A DNA stretch of 38,356 nucleotides from positions 1 through 38,356 of the forward strand of contig JAJPYF010000130.1 of the NCBI GenBank assembly GCA_021205085.1. Reading direction: 5' to 3'. The notes under the pieces are model-generated. The model was not told the DNA's origin, made no database searches, and saw only the letters and a program-made list of their open reading frames with translations. Position 1 is the first letter of the stretch, and each line of letters begins with the position of its first letter. The position numbers were made by a program, and so were the translations under genes. This document shows, piece by piece, positions 8,547-18,480 of the stretch. The DNA is from Clostridiales bacterium. Its GTDB lineage: Bacteria > Bacillota > Clostridia > Lachnospirales > Lachnospiraceae.

Positions 8547-10040
8547 ATGAAACAGAAAGCATACAAATTCTGGTTTTGCACCGGATCGCAGGATCTGTAC
8601 GGGGAGGAATGCCTGGCCAACGTGGCGGAGCATTCCCGGATTATCGTGAAGGCATTGAATGAGAGCGGCGTCCTGCCGTTTGAGGTGGTCTGGAAGCCGA
8701 CGCTGATCACGAATGAGCTGATCCGCAGAACCTTTAATGAGGCGAATATGGACGAGGAGTGCGCGGGCGTCATCACATGGATGCACACCTTTTCTCCGGC
8801 AAAGTCATGGATTCTGGGTCTGCAGGAGTACCGCAAGCCGCTGCTTCATCTGCACACACAGTTTAATCAGGAGATTCCTTATGACACGATCGACATGGAT
8901 TTCATGAATGAGAATCAGTCCGCGCACGGCGACCGGGAGTATGGCCACATTTTCAGCCGTCTGGACAAGAACCGCAAGGTGATCGTCGGATACTGGGCGG
9001 ATCCGAAGGTGCAGGAAAAGATCGCGTCATGGATGCGCACGGCGATCGGCGTGATCGAGAGCAGCCATGTCCGTATCATGCGGATTGCAGATAATATGCG
9101 CAATGTCGCCGTCACCGAGGGCGACAAGGTTGAGGCGCAGATCCGTTTCGGCTGGGAGGTGGACGCCTATCCGGTGAATGAGATCGCCGCGGAGGTGGAG
9201 GCAGTTTCGCAGGGAGCCATCGATGCACTGGTGGAGGAGTATTATGATAAATATGAGATTCTCCTCGAGGGCAGGGATGAGGCGGAGTTCCGTCGCCATG
9301 TCGCCGTGCAGGCGGGGATCGAGCTCGGCTTCGAGAAGTTCCTGACAGAGCGCGATTACCACGCGATCGTGACCCATTTCGGCGATCTGGGGAGCTTAAA
9401 GCAGCTTCCGGGTCTGGCGATTCAGCGATTGATGGAGAAGGGCTATGGCTTCGGCGGAGAGGGCGACTGGAAAACAGCGGGTATGGTCCGTGTCATGAAG
9501 ATCATGACGCAGGGCATGAAGGACGCGAAGGGAACCTCCTTCTTTGAGGATTACACCTACAATCTGGTGCCGGGGAAGGAGGGAATCCTCCAGGCGCATA
9601 TGCTGGAGGTGTGTCCTTCCGTGGCGGACGGCCCCATCAGCATCAAGGAACAGCCGCTCTCCATGGGCGACCGGGAGGATCCGGCAAGGCTGGTATTTAC
9701 CGCGAAAACCGGTGCGGGCATTGCCACATCCCTGATCGATCTGGGCAGCCGGTTCCGCCTGATCATCAATGAGGTGGACTGCAAAAAGACGGAGAAACCC
9801 ATGCCGAAGCTTCCTGTCGCGACGGCATTCTGGACGCCGCAGCCGAATCTGGAAACCGGCGCCGAGGCGTGGATTCTGGCGGGCGGCGCGCACCACACTG
9901 CATTCAGCTATGACCTGACGGCGGAGCAGATGGGCGACTGGGCGGAAGCCATGGGAATCGAGGCAGTTTATATCGACAGAGACACGAACATCCGTCGGTT
10001 TAAGAATGAACTGCGGTGGAATTCTCTGTATTATCGTTAA
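8547..10040 (+). CDS. araA: L-arabinose isomerase
   Basis: [17 protein letters not shown]..., [47 protein letters not shown]; 497 aa. Confidence 0.95.
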   Translation: MKQKAYKFWFCTGSQDLYGEECLANVAEHSRIIVKALNESGVLPFEVVWKPTLITNELIRRTFNEANMDEECAGVITWMHTFSPAKSWILGLQEYRKPLLHLHTQFNQEIPYDTIDMDFMNENQSAHGDREYGHIFSRLDKNRKVIVGYWADPKVQEKIASWMRTAIGVIESSHVRIMRIADNMRNVAVTEGDKVEAQIRFGWEVDAYPVNEIAAEVEAVSQGAIDALVEEYYDKYEILLEGRDEAEFRRHVAVQAGIELGFEKFLTERDYHAIVTHFGDLGSLKQLPGLAIQRLMEKGYGFGGEGDWKTAGMVRVMKIMTQGMKDAKGTSFFEDYTYNLVPGKEGILQAHMLEVCPSVADGPISIKEQPLSMGDREDPARLVFTAKTGAGIATSLIDLGSRFRLIINEVDCKKTEKPMPKLPVATAFWTPQPNLETGAEAWILAGGAHHTAFSYDLTAEQMGDWAEAMGIEAVYIDRDTNIRRFKNELRWNSLYYR

Positions 10041-10069
10041 GGAAAACAGACCGGAAAAGGAGAGACGGT

Positions 10070-11668
10070 ATGGAGAGGGAAATGATAAAACAGGCGATCG
10101 CGGACGGGCAGGCGATCCTCGGCGTGGAGCTGGGCTCCACCCGGATCAAAGCGGTCCTGATCGCACCGGATCACACGCCGGTCGCGCAGGGCAGCCACGA
10201 GTGGGAGAATCAGTTGGTGGACGGCATCTGGACTTATTCGCTGGAGGCGGTCTGGGACGGACTGCGGGACGCCTACGCCGATCTGGCGCGGAATGTGGCC
10301 AGGACCTACGGCGTGCGGCTGACCCGGATGGCGGCCATGGGATTCAGTGCCATGATGCACGGATACCTTGTTTTTGATAAAAATGATGAACTGCTCGTGC
10401 CGTTCCGCACCTGGCGCAACACGATCACCGAAGAGGCGGCCGGGAAGCTGACGGATCTCTTTCATTACAACATTCCGCAGCGCTGGAGCATTGCCCATCT
10501 CTATCAGGCGATTCTGAATAAAGAAGAGCATGTGAAGCAGATCGCGTTTCAGACGACACTGGCAGGGTACATTCACTGGCAGCTGACGGGACAGAAGGTT
10601 CTGGGCGTCGGTGAGGCGTCGGGGATGTTTCCTATTGATTCCGGAACGAAGAATTTTGACCGGGGGATGGTGCAGGCTTTTGATGCGCTGGCTGCGGAGG
10701 CCGGAATGCCGTGGACCTTTGACGAGATCTATCCGACCGTACTGACGGCGGGCGAGTCCGCCGGTGTGCTGACGAAAGAAGGCGCAGCGTTGTTGGATCC
10801 CACCGGGGCTCTTGAGGCAGGGATTCCGCTCTGCCCGCCGGAGGGCGATGCGGGAACCGGCATGGCGGCGACCAACAGTGTGAAAGTCCGGACCGGCAAT
10901 GTTTCCGCGGGGACTTCCATTTTTGCCATGGTGGTGCTGGAGCAGGGGCTGAAAAAGGTGCATCGGGAGCTGGATCTCGTGACGACACCGGCCGGAGACC
11001 CGGTGGCCATGGTTCACTGCAACAACTGTACATCGGATCTGAATGCGTGGGTCAGCCTGTTCAAAGAGTTTGCCGGAGCATCCGGGATGGACATGGATAT
11101 GGGACAGCTCTACGGAATTTTGTACAATAAGGCGCTGGAGGGCGACGCGGACTGCGGCGGCGTTCTGGCTTATAATTATTATTCCGGCGAGGGCGTGACC
11201 GCCTTTGACGCGGGGCGGCCGCTGCTGGTGCGGCAGCCGGATGCAAAGTTTACGCTGGCAAACTTTATGCGTGCGAATCTTTATTCCGCGGCAGCTACCT
11301 TAAAGGTGGGGCTGGACATTCTTCTGAAAGAGGAGGGTGTGAAGGTGGACTCCATGCTGGGGCACGGCGGTCTGTTTAAGACGAAGGGCGTGGGACAGAA
11401 GATCATGGCGGCGGCCATGAACGCGCCTGTGGCGGTGATGGAGACGGCCGGCGAGGGCGGCGCATGGGGCATTGCGCTGCTGGCGGCCTATATGATTCAC
11501 GGCGGGGAGATGACGCTGGATCAGTATCTGGAACAGCGTGTCTTTGCCGGGGCGGAGGGCTCCATCATTGAGCCGGATGCCGCGGATGTCGCCGGATTCG
11601 ACGCCTTCATTGAGAAATATGTGGCCGGTCTGCCGATTGAGCGGGCTGCGGTGGAGTATTATAAGTAA
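10070..11668 (+). CDS. FGGY-family carbohydrate kinase, probable L-ribulokinase by context
   Basis: [16 protein letters not shown]-terminal FGGY phosphate motif; located between araA and araD. Confidence 0.82.
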   Translation: MEREMIKQAIADGQAILGVELGSTRIKAVLIAPDHTPVAQGSHEWENQLVDGIWTYSLEAVWDGLRDAYADLARNVARTYGVRLTRMAAMGFSAMMHGYLVFDKNDELLVPFRTWRNTITEEAAGKLTDLFHYNIPQRWSIAHLYQAILNKEEHVKQIAFQTTLAGYIHWQLTGQKVLGVGEASGMFPIDSGTKNFDRGMVQAFDALAAEAGMPWTFDEIYPTVLTAGESAGVLTKEGAALLDPTGALEAGIPLCPPEGDAGTGMAATNSVKVRTGNVSAGTSIFAMVVLEQGLKKVHRELDLVTTPAGDPVAMVHCNNCTSDLNAWVSLFKEFAGASGMDMDMGQLYGILYNKALEGDADCGGVLAYNYYSGEGVTAFDAGRPLLVRQPDAKFTLANFMRANLYSAAATLKVGLDILLKEEGVKVDSMLGHGGLFKTKGVGQKIMAAAMNAPVAVMETAGEGGAWGIALLAAYMIHGGEMTLDQYLEQRVFAGAEGSIIEPDAADVAGFDAFIEKYVAGLPIERAAVEYYK

Positions 11669-11700
11669 ACGGGAAAAGCAAAGAACGATCGGAGGATATC

Positions 11701-12399
11701 ATGTTAGAAAAATTAAAACAGGAAGTTTACGAGGCGAATATGCTCCTTCCGAAGTACGGCCTTGTCACGTTTACATGGGGCAATGTCAGCGGCATTGACC
11801 GGGAGAGCGGCCTGTTTGTAATCAAGCCGAGCGGAGTGGAGTATGAGAAACTGACGCCGGAGGATATGGTGGTGGTGGACCTGCAGGGCAATAAGGTGGA
11901 GGGAAGATACAATCCCTCGTCTGACACGGCCACGCATGTCGTTCTTTACAACCGCTTCCCGAAGATTGGCGGGATTGTCCACACGCATTCACCGTGGGCG
12001 ACGAGCTGGGCGCAGGCGGGGCGCGATATCCCCTGCTATGGGACGACACACGCAGATTACATTTACGGGGAGGTTCCCTGTGTGCGGAATCTGACGCCGG
12101 AGGAGATTGACGCGGCATATGAGCGCAACACCGGGATTCTGATTGCGGACGCTTTTGCGGAACTGGGAAAGGATTACGAGGCGGTTCCGGCGGTGCTCTG
12201 CAAGAATCACGGGCCGTTTACATGGGGAAAGGATGCGCAGGAGGCGGTGCACAACGCAGTGGTTCTGGAAGAGTGTGCGAAGATGGCGGCGCGGTGCGAG
12301 CAGATCAACCCGTCGGTGAAGCCGGCGCCGCAGGAGCTGCAGGATAAGCATTACTACCGGAAGCACGGCGCGAACGCCTACTACGGACAGAAGGCGTAG
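11701..12399 (+). CDS. araD: L-ribulose-5-phosphate 4-epimerase
   Basis: [72 protein letters not shown]. Confidence 0.95.
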   Translation: MLEKLKQEVYEANMLLPKYGLVTFTWGNVSGIDRESGLFVIKPSGVEYEKLTPEDMVVVDLQGNKVEGRYNPSSDTATHVVLYNRFPKIGGIVHTHSPWATSWAQAGRDIPCYGTTHADYIYGEVPCVRNLTPEEIDAAYERNTGILIADAFAELGKDYEAVPAVLCKNHGPFTWGKDAQEAVHNAVVLEECAKMAARCEQINPSVKPAPQELQDKHYYRKHGANAYYGQKA

Positions 12400-12450
12400 C
12401 CTGCGGCGGATTTTTCAGAGGAAATCCCCGGATATATGAGTTTGAGACCG

Positions 12451-12497
12451 GATACCCCTTTGTATGTGCGGTGCACATGCGGAGGGGTATCATTTTT
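12451..12497 (+). terminator. Rho-independent terminator of the ara operon
   Basis: GATACCCCTTTGTATGTGCGGTGCACATGCGGAGGGGTATC followed by ATTTTT. Confidence 0.8.
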
Positions 12498-12604
12498 GCG
12501 CTTTGATCGAAAGAGCACCATTGTTCTTTTTACGCAAATCATGTATAATGCCTTCGGAATCATACCATAATACTGGATTTTATCCGACAGAGAGGGAGCC
12601 GCAT

Positions 12605-13273
12605 ATGATCGAGGCGCGGATGACGGATCTGAACTACAATGAAATACTGATGTATCTCGGCCATCGCGGGCAGGAGGTGACGCCGGAGGTCGAGGCACAG
12701 ATCCGGACATGTATGGCTGAGGTCCGGAAGTATGCCGTGCCGCGTCTGGTTTACAGTCGTCTGCCGGTGGAGAATGGCGCGGTTCGCGGTCTGCCGATGG
12801 AGGGTGAGGATATCCGGACGCTTCTGGAGCCCTGTCAGGAGGCGGTTCTTCTGGCGGTGACGCTCGGATCGCAGATCGAACAGGCGCTGATGCGCCGTGA
12901 GGTGACGGACATGGCGGATGCGGTCATCATGGATTCCTGCGCCAGCGTCGCCGTGGAAAATGTCTGCGACTGCTTCGAGGAGGACATGCGGGAGCTTGCA
13001 GCCGCGGAGGGCATGTTTCTCACCAGCCGTTTCAGCCCGGGATACGGGGACCTTCCGCTGGATACGCAGCGGCGGCTGTGCGAGGCGCTCAACACCGTTC
13101 GCCGGATTGGGTTGACGGTCACGGAGAATTATATCATGGTTCCGCGCAAATCGGTGACGGCCGTTATGGGAATTTCCGCAGAGCCTCAGAAGCTCCGTAC
13201 CCGCGGCTGTGAAGCCTGCGGAATGTTTTTACACTGTCCATACAGGAAGAGAGGAATTGTCTGTCATGAGTAG
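12605..13273 (+). CDS. Stand-alone methionine synthase (B12-dependent) activation-domain protein
   Basis: ILMYLGHRGQEVTPEVEAQI...RFSPGYGDLPLDTQRRLCEALNTVRRIGLTVTENYIMVPRKSVTAVMGI, MetH AdoMet-binding signature (RFSPGYGD/MxPxKSVT-like). Confidence 0.88.
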   Translation: MIEARMTDLNYNEILMYLGHRGQEVTPEVEAQIRTCMAEVRKYAVPRLVYSRLPVENGAVRGLPMEGEDIRTLLEPCQEAVLLAVTLGSQIEQALMRREVTDMADAVIMDSCASVAVENVCDCFEEDMRELAAAEGMFLTSRFSPGYGDLPLDTQRRLCEALNTVRRIGLTVTENYIMVPRKSVTAVMGISAEPQKLRTRGCEACGMFLHCPYRKRGIVCHE

Positions 13274-15677
13274 ATTGATCATACTGGACGGTGCCATGGG
13301 CACCATGCTGCAGAACGCGGGACTGGCGCTGGGGGCGCGGCCGGAGATTTTCGGCCTGGAGCATCCGGATATTCTGGAGAAAATACAGCGGGAATATGTG
13401 GAGGCCGGGAGCGATGTGATCTACGCGAACACCTTTGGCGCGAACGCCCATAAGCTGCGGGGAACCGGCCATACGGTGGAGGAACTCGTGACGGCCAATG
13501 TAGCGGCGGCGCGGCGTGCGGCGGGGTGCTGTGATTCTGTTTCCGAAAACGGAGACAGCCGGAAAAAGGTCCGGGTCGCCCTGGATGTGGGTCCGATCGG
13601 GGAGCTGATGGAGCCGCTCGGCACGTTGGCATTTGATGATGCGTATGAGATCTATAAGGAGCTGGTGATCGCCGGAGAGAAGGCGGGGGCGGACCTCATT
13701 GTCTTTGAGACGATGACAGATCTCTATGAGGTGAAAGCCGCTGTTCTGGCAGCGAAGGAAAATTCATCGCTGCCGGTCTGGGTGACGATGAGCTTTGAGG
13801 CTTCCGGGCGTACCTTTACGGGGACGCTGGTTTCCTCCATGGCGGCGACGTTGGACGGGCTGGGTGTGGATGCCATGGGAATCAACTGTTCCCTCGGTCC
13901 GCAGGAGATTTTTCCGATGATAAAAGAAATGCGGCGTTGGACGGACAAGCCGCTGATCGTAAAGCCCAACGCGGGTCTGCCCGACCCTGCCACGGGAGAG
14001 TACGATATGGACGCACAGGAGTTCGCCAGGCAGATGCAGCCGTTTCTGGAGATGGGCATCGCCATGGGCGGCGGGTGCTGCGGGACGACGCCGGAGTTTA
14101 TCCGGGAGCTGGCCGGACTGGTGCGTGAGATGCCCGGAGATGAGGGGAGCTTACGCGGTGATGTTCAGAACGTACAGCAGAATAAACCATGTGTGGCCCG
14201 CGGCGTCTGCTCCGCCGGGAAAATGGTGGAGTTCGGCGGCGTCCGCGTGATCGGCGAGCGCATCAATCCCACCGGAAAGAAGCGCTTCGCGCAGGCACTC
14301 CGGGAGCATGACATGAACTACATCATGGAGCGGGCGATCGAACAGGCGGATGCGGGGGCGGATATTCTCGATATCAATGTGGGTCTGCCGGGGCTGGACG
14401 AGCCGCGGATGATGGTCGATGTGGTGCAGACGGTGCAGAGCGTTGCGGATCTGCCGCTGCAGATCGATTCCTCCGACCCGGCTGCCATCGAGGCGGGGCT
14501 TCGCGTCTGCAACGGCCGCGCCATCGTCAACTCCGTCAATGCGGAGAATGAGGTGCTGGAGACGGTACTCCCCATCGTGAAAAAATACGGCGCCGCGGTG
14601 GTGGGACTCACTATGGACAAGTCCGGTATCCCGGACAGCGCCGAAAAGCGCTTTGCTCTGGCGGAGAAAATTTTACACGCGGCGGCAGCCATCGGGATTC
14701 CGAAAGAGGATGTCCTCATCGATTGCCTGACGCTGACGATTTCCGCGCAGCAGGAGCAGGCGGCGGAGACGCTGAAGGCGGTCCGCATGGTGCATGAGCG
14801 GCTGGGACTGCACTGTGTGCTCGGCGTCAGCAATATATCCTTCGGCCTTCCGAAGCGGAATCATATCACGACCAGCTTTCTGACACAGGCGATGTACTGC
14901 GGGCTCGACCTGCCGATCATCAACCCGAATCTGACGGAGATCATGGATACGGTTTTCGCCTTCCGCGCACTCTCCGGAGAGGACGCGCAGTGCGAGGCGT
15001 ATATCGGCCGCTTTTCCGGCGTGGAGGAGGAGAAACGATCGCCCGCAGCGTCACATGAGATGACGGTTGAGGATGCAGTCTTAAAGGGGCTGAAGCAGGA
15101 GACGAGGGATCTCACGGCAAAGCTTCTGGAGACAATGGACGAGCTGGATGTGATCAACACGAAGCTGATTCCCGCCCTTGATGTGGTGGGGGAGAAGTAT
15201 GAGAAGCAGCAGATTTTCCTGCCCCAGCTGATCAATTCCGCGAACGCGGCCTGCGCCGGTTTCGACCTGATCAAGGAGCGGATCGCGAAGCGCGGCGGCG
15301 AGACGGTCTCAAAAGGGACGATCATCATGGCCACCGTCGAGGGCGACATTCACGATATCGGGAAAAATATCGTCCGCGTGGTGCTGGAAAATTACGGCTA
15401 CCGGGTCATTGATCTGGGAAGGGATGTGCCGCCGCAGAAGGTGGTGGACACGGCGATCGCCGAGAATGTCCGATTGATCGGATTGTCAGCGCTGATGACG
15501 ACGACGGTGGTTTCCATGGAGAAAACGATTGCGGCGCTCCGGGCGTCGGGGCACGAGTGCAAAGTCTTCGTGGGCGGCGCTGTGCTGACGCCGGAATACG
15601 CTATGGAGATCGGGGCGGATTACTATACAAAGGACGCCAAGGCGTCCGTAGATGTGGCAAAGGAGGTGCTGGGATAG
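13266..15677 (+). CDS. metH: Cobalamin-dependent methionine synthase lacking the C-terminal activation domain
   Basis: LDGAMGTMLQNAGL (Hcy-MT), GERINPTGKKRF (pterin domain), VEGDIHDIGKNIVRVVLENYGYRVIDLGRDVPP (B12 DxHxxG motif); 804 aa; ATG overlaps upstream stop. Confidence 0.93.
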   Translation: MSRLIILDGAMGTMLQNAGLALGARPEIFGLEHPDILEKIQREYVEAGSDVIYANTFGANAHKLRGTGHTVEELVTANVAAARRAAGCCDSVSENGDSRKKVRVALDVGPIGELMEPLGTLAFDDAYEIYKELVIAGEKAGADLIVFETMTDLYEVKAAVLAAKENSSLPVWVTMSFEASGRTFTGTLVSSMAATLDGLGVDAMGINCSLGPQEIFPMIKEMRRWTDKPLIVKPNAGLPDPATGEYDMDAQEFARQMQPFLEMGIAMGGGCCGTTPEFIRELAGLVREMPGDEGSLRGDVQNVQQNKPCVARGVCSAGKMVEFGGVRVIGERINPTGKKRFAQALREHDMNYIMERAIEQADAGADILDINVGLPGLDEPRMMVDVVQTVQSVADLPLQIDSSDPAAIEAGLRVCNGRAIVNSVNAENEVLETVLPIVKKYGAAVVGLTMDKSGIPDSAEKRFALAEKILHAAAAIGIPKEDVLIDCLTLTISAQQEQAAETLKAVRMVHERLGLHCVLGVSNISFGLPKRNHITTSFLTQAMYCGLDLPIINPNLTEIMDTVFAFRALSGEDAQCEAYIGRFSGVEEEKRSPAASHEMTVEDAVLKGLKQETRDLTAKLLETMDELDVINTKLIPALDVVGEKYEKQQIFLPQLINSANAACAGFDLIKERIAKRGGETVSKGTIIMATVEGDIHDIGKNIVRVVLENYGYRVIDLGRDVPPQKVVDTAIAENVRLIGLSALMTTTVVSMEKTIAALRASGHECKVFVGGAVLTPEYAMEIGADYYTKDAKASVDVAKEVLG

Positions 15678-15700
15678 ATCCGGCTATCCCATGAGGAGTC

Positions 15701-17467
15701 ATGATGACGGTCAGAGAATATATAAATGAAAATGTACTGCTGTTTGACGGCGGGATGGGAACCTATTTTTCCCGAAAAAATCATAAGCCCGGCATGAGCT
15801 GCGAGCTGGCGGCCCTGCATCAGCCGGAGCTGATCGCGGAGATACACAGGGAGTATCTGGAGGCCGGGTGCAAAGCAATCAAGACCGATACCTTTGCGGC
15901 GAACCGCATTGTTTTTCAGGGAGATGAGGAGCTGGTCCGGCGGACGATCGCAGCGGCATGGAAGCTCGCGGCAGAAGCGGCGGCGGACTATGACGCCTAT
16001 GTCTTTGCCGATATCGGGACGATCACCGGACCGGGCGGGGCGGAAAATGTATATGAGGAGTACCGCTTCGTGGCGGACTGCTTTCTGGAGCAGGGTGCAC
16101 AGAACTTTCTCTTCGAGACGAATGCCGGAACGGAAGGACTGCGGGAGATCGCGGCATATATCCGGGAGAGAGAGCCGTCGGCTTACATTATCGTGAACTT
16201 TGCCGTGCAGGCGGACGGGTTTACCAGAGACGGACTGTGGGCGGGGGATCTTCTGGCACAGATGAAGGCCTGCCCGGCGGCGGACGCGGTGGGATTTAAC
16301 TGTGTCTGCGGCGCCCGTCACATGCTGGAGCTGGCGGGAGAATTGAACCACGAGGGAATCACACTTTCCCTGATGCCGAACGCCGGTTATCCGATCGTCG
16401 TCAACAACCGGACGTTTTATGACGGGGATCCGGCATATTTTGCCTCGCAGGTCGCCGAAATGGCGGCTGCGGGTGCTGCGATTGTGGGCGGCTGCTGCGG
16501 GACGACGCCGGCTCATATCGAGATGGTAAAGCGGGAGCTTCGAAAGGTACAGCGGGGCAGAGCCGAAAAGCGGGAGAAACCGGAGAAGGTTCATGCCGCG
16601 GAGGCTGATGACAGCCTGTTTTGGAAGAAGCTGCAGGCGGGAGAGAAGGTTGTCGCCGTGGAGTTGGATTCCCCGGCAGATGCCAATATCGCAAAGTTCA
16701 TGAAGGGCGCGTGGGAACTGAAGGGCGCGGGGGCGGATATTATCACGATCGCAGACTGCCCCATTGCCCGGGCGCGGATGGATTCCAGCCTCTTAGCCTG
16801 CAAGCTTCGCCGGGAGCTTTCCATGGATGCGCTGCCGCACATGACCTGCCGCGACCGGAATTTAAACGCGACGAAAGCGCTGCTCTTCGGGCTGTATGCC
16901 GAGGGTATCCGCAATATTCTGCTTGTCATGGGGGATCCGATTCCCTCAGCGGAGCGCGATGAGGTAAAGAGCGTCTATCAGTTTAATTCCCGGAAGCTGG
17001 CAGCTTTCGTCACCGCGCTCGGGGAAAAATCGCTGCCGGGCTCGTTTCACATTTTCGGGGCGCTGAATGTCAACGCCCGGAATTTTGACGTTCAGCTTCG
17101 CCTTGCGAAGGAGAAGGTTGAGAAGGGGATGATCGGATTTCTGACGCAGCCGGTTCTTACGCCGCAGGCGTTTGAGAATCTGAAACGCGCCCGTCGGGAG
17201 CTGGATGCGTACCTGTTGGGCGGGATTATCCCTGTGGTCAGTGAGCGAAACGCCCGCTTCATGGACAGTGAGATCAACGGGATCAATGTGGATCCGCAGA
17301 TCACGGAGCTTTATGCCGGGAAGAACCGGGAGGAAGCGGAAGTGCTGGCGGTGGAGATATCCAAAGAGATCATGAAACGGATTGCGCCCTATGTGGACGG
17401 CTATTACCTGATGACGCCGTTTGGGCGGACCGGACTGATCGCGGAGATACTGAAACAGGACATTTAA
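15701..17467 (+). CDS. Bifunctional homocysteine S-methyltransferase / methylenetetrahydrofolate reductase
   Basis: N-terminal LFDGGMGTYFSRKN...VGGCCGTTPAHIEM (Hcy-MT) fused to MetF-like VELDSPADANIAKFMKGAWELKGAGADIITIADCP...NILLVMGDP; YitJ-like architecture. Confidence 0.88.
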   Translation: MMTVREYINENVLLFDGGMGTYFSRKNHKPGMSCELAALHQPELIAEIHREYLEAGCKAIKTDTFAANRIVFQGDEELVRRTIAAAWKLAAEAAADYDAYVFADIGTITGPGGAENVYEEYRFVADCFLEQGAQNFLFETNAGTEGLREIAAYIREREPSAYIIVNFAVQADGFTRDGLWAGDLLAQMKACPAADAVGFNCVCGARHMLELAGELNHEGITLSLMPNAGYPIVVNNRTFYDGDPAYFASQVAEMAAAGAAIVGGCCGTTPAHIEMVKRELRKVQRGRAEKREKPEKVHAAEADDSLFWKKLQAGEKVVAVELDSPADANIAKFMKGAWELKGAGADIITIADCPIARARMDSSLLACKLRRELSMDALPHMTCRDRNLNATKALLFGLYAEGIRNILLVMGDPIPSAERDEVKSVYQFNSRKLAAFVTALGEKSLPGSFHIFGALNVNARNFDVQLRLAKEKVEKGMIGFLTQPVLTPQAFENLKRARRELDAYLLGGIIPVVSERNARFMDSEINGINVDPQITELYAGKNREEAEVLAVEISKEIMKRIAPYVDGYYLMTPFGRTGLIAEILKQDI

Positions 17468-17524
17468 GAATCTGTTAAGATTTCTTTTTCGCATATCACA
17501 AGATTCTGGATTTATTATGAAAGT

Positions 17525-17585
17525 GTCGTGAATAGACAGGCAGATGGGGGTGCTTGCACACCCAGATGACTGAATATTCAACGAC
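17525..17585 (+). promoter_or_regulatory. Candidate structured leader element upstream of the response regulator
   Basis: Nested inverted repeats GTCGTGAATA...TATTCAACGAC and GGGTGcttgCACACCC. Confidence 0.45.
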
Positions 17586-17708
17586 CAAGCCAGTATGAGC
17601 AAGTAGCACGGGAGTGCGGATTGCGAATACAGGCGGCGATTGCGGGAGTGCGGAAAGCACGAAGCAATCGACTTTCATTCGTGGCGGTTCAGAGGGGGGG
17701 GAGAGAGT

Positions 17709-18407
17709 ATGGTCAATATATTGGTCTGCGATGACGACAAGGACATTGTGGACGCCATTGAGATTTATCTGGCGCCGGAGGGATACAACATTCTGAAGGC
17801 TTACGACGGCATTCAGGCGATTCGGATGCTCCGGGATAATGATGTGCAACTGCTGATTCTGGATGTGATGATGCCGAAGATGGACGGGCTGCGTGCGACC
17901 CTGAAGATTCGGGAGGAGTCCAACATTCCGATTATCCTCCTCTCCGCGAAGACGGAGGACACGGACAAAATCTTCGGCCTGAACGTGGGGGCGGACGACT
18001 ATGTGGCGAAGCCGTTCAACTCCATGGAGCTGGTGGCGCGGGTGAAGTCACAGCTTCGCCGTTATACGAAGCTGGGCTCCCGGACGACGGAGAACACGGC
18101 ACAGATTTACCGCACCGGCGGACTGGAGATCAACGATGACACCAAACAGGTGACGGTGGACGGCGTGCCGGTGGAGAAAATGACGCCCATGCAGTACAAC
18201 ATTCTTCTGTTTCTGACGAAAAACAAGGGGCGTGTGTTTTCCATCGAACAGATTTATGAGAATGTCTGGGGCGAGGATGCCATCAACGCGGACAACACCG
18301 TTGCGGTACATATCCGGTATATCCGGGAGAAAATCGAGATTAATCCGAAGGAGCCGCGGTACCTGAAGGTGGTCTGGGGAATCGGGTACAAGGTAGAGGA
18401 TATATAA
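17709..18407 (+). CDS. OmpR/PhoB-family DNA-binding response regulator
   Basis: MVNILVCDDDKDIVDAIEIYL...LLILDVMMPKMDGL...AKPFNSMELVARVKSQLRR and a winged-helix C-terminus. Confidence 0.95.
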   Translation: MVNILVCDDDKDIVDAIEIYLAPEGYNILKAYDGIQAIRMLRDNDVQLLILDVMMPKMDGLRATLKIREESNIPIILLSAKTEDTDKIFGLNVGADDYVAKPFNSMELVARVKSQLRRYTKLGSRTTENTAQIYRTGGLEINDDTKQVTVDGVPVEKMTPMQYNILLFLTKNKGRVFSIEQIYENVWGEDAINADNTVAVHIRYIREKIEINPKEPRYLKVVWGIGYKVEDI

Positions 18408-18480
18408 GAGTGAAAGCTCTTCGGGACGGAGCAATCGACTCTTTACAAGAACGAAGAGATTAGCAGATGGAGGAGCTCGC

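Noticed and set aside
15623-16594. 323-aa minus-strand ORF opposite the Hcy-MT/MTHFR fusion
   Set aside because: Shadow ORF lacking domain motifs.
17663-18442. AGCAATCGACT repeated before both the regulator and the kinase
   Set aside because: Only 11 bp, with divergent flanks; no further support for a shared operator.
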